From Clostridiales bacterium (lineage in GTDB: Bacteria; Bacillota; Clostridia; Lachnospirales; Anaerotignaceae): a DNA stretch of 7,909 bases. The translations under genes were made by a program, and so were the position numbers. Location: contig JAJQDF010000213.1 of assembly GCA_021202325.1 (NCBI GenBank), positions 1 through 7,909 of the forward strand, in the 5' to 3' direction. This document shows positions 7,871 through 7,909 of this stretch, piece by piece (position 1 is the stretch's first letter; the number at the start of each line of letters is the position of its first letter). Under the pieces are notes generated by a model. The model saw only the letters and a program-made list of their open reading frames with translations, did no database searches and was not told where the DNA came from.

Positions 7871-7909
7871 GCTTATCTGGTAGTAGTTTACCACTGCTTT
7901 AAGTTATTG

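Noticed and set aside
7479..7883. Plus-strand open frame of 134 codons covering the start of glnN and its leader
   Set aside because: Most of it is antisense to conserved glnN codons, and the rest crosses the leader hairpin and terminator. The translation has no recognisable features.
7719..7909. GlnR/TnrA-type operator (TGTnAn...TnACA) in the glnN upstream region
   Set aside because: I found no palindrome matching this pattern; the only strong dyad is the AAGTAT/ATACTT hairpin, which has a different sequence.

Overview
The window is an ordinary but complete-looking ammonium-assimilation locus from what is probably an anaerobic Firmicute of the Clostridia. The support is a type III glutamine synthetase of clostridial/Bacteroides style, a bacterial NADPH-type glutamate synthase pair, strong AAGGAGG-like ribosome binding sites and moderate GC with AT-rich gaps. 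The genus cannot be read from the sequence, and the taxonomic call is inference. All genes lie on the minus strand, so the transcription order runs from right to left: glnN (glnA type III), then gltB, then gltD, which is cut by the left edge.

Layout in transcription order. Bases 7909-7719 are non-coding and hold three things: a strong intrinsic-terminator hairpin (7870-7837), then a dense folded or dyad element (7814-7762) bracketed by an 8-base direct repeat, then the glnN ribosome binding site. Bases 7718-5622 encode the 698-residue type III glutamine synthetase. Bases 5621-5442 form a 180-base gap with a GC-rich hairpin just after glnN (likely a terminator or attenuator), a second GC-rich hairpin in the gltB leader, and a modest gltB ribosome binding site. 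Bases 5441-915 encode the 1508-residue glutamate synthase large subunit. Its stop codon overlaps the ribosome binding site of gltD, which begins at 902 and runs off the window after 300 complete codons, roughly the first 60% of a usual GltD.

The three proteins form the GS-GOGAT cycle. Glutamine synthetase uses ATP to join ammonium to glutamate. The GltB/GltD complex then uses NADPH to transfer the glutamine amide onto 2-oxoglutarate, giving two glutamates. All visible catalytic and cofactor motifs are intact, with no frameshift or premature stop.

I found no evidence of a mobile element, CRISPR array, tRNA, rRNA or undescribed protein system. The parts that deserve a second look are the two intergenic leaders. 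The glnN leader has an intrinsic terminator followed by a hairpin whose loop is complementary to an upstream segment, which could be a pseudoknot, a switch, or a DNA operator. The gltB leader has two hairpins whose arms share complementary GC-rich cores.
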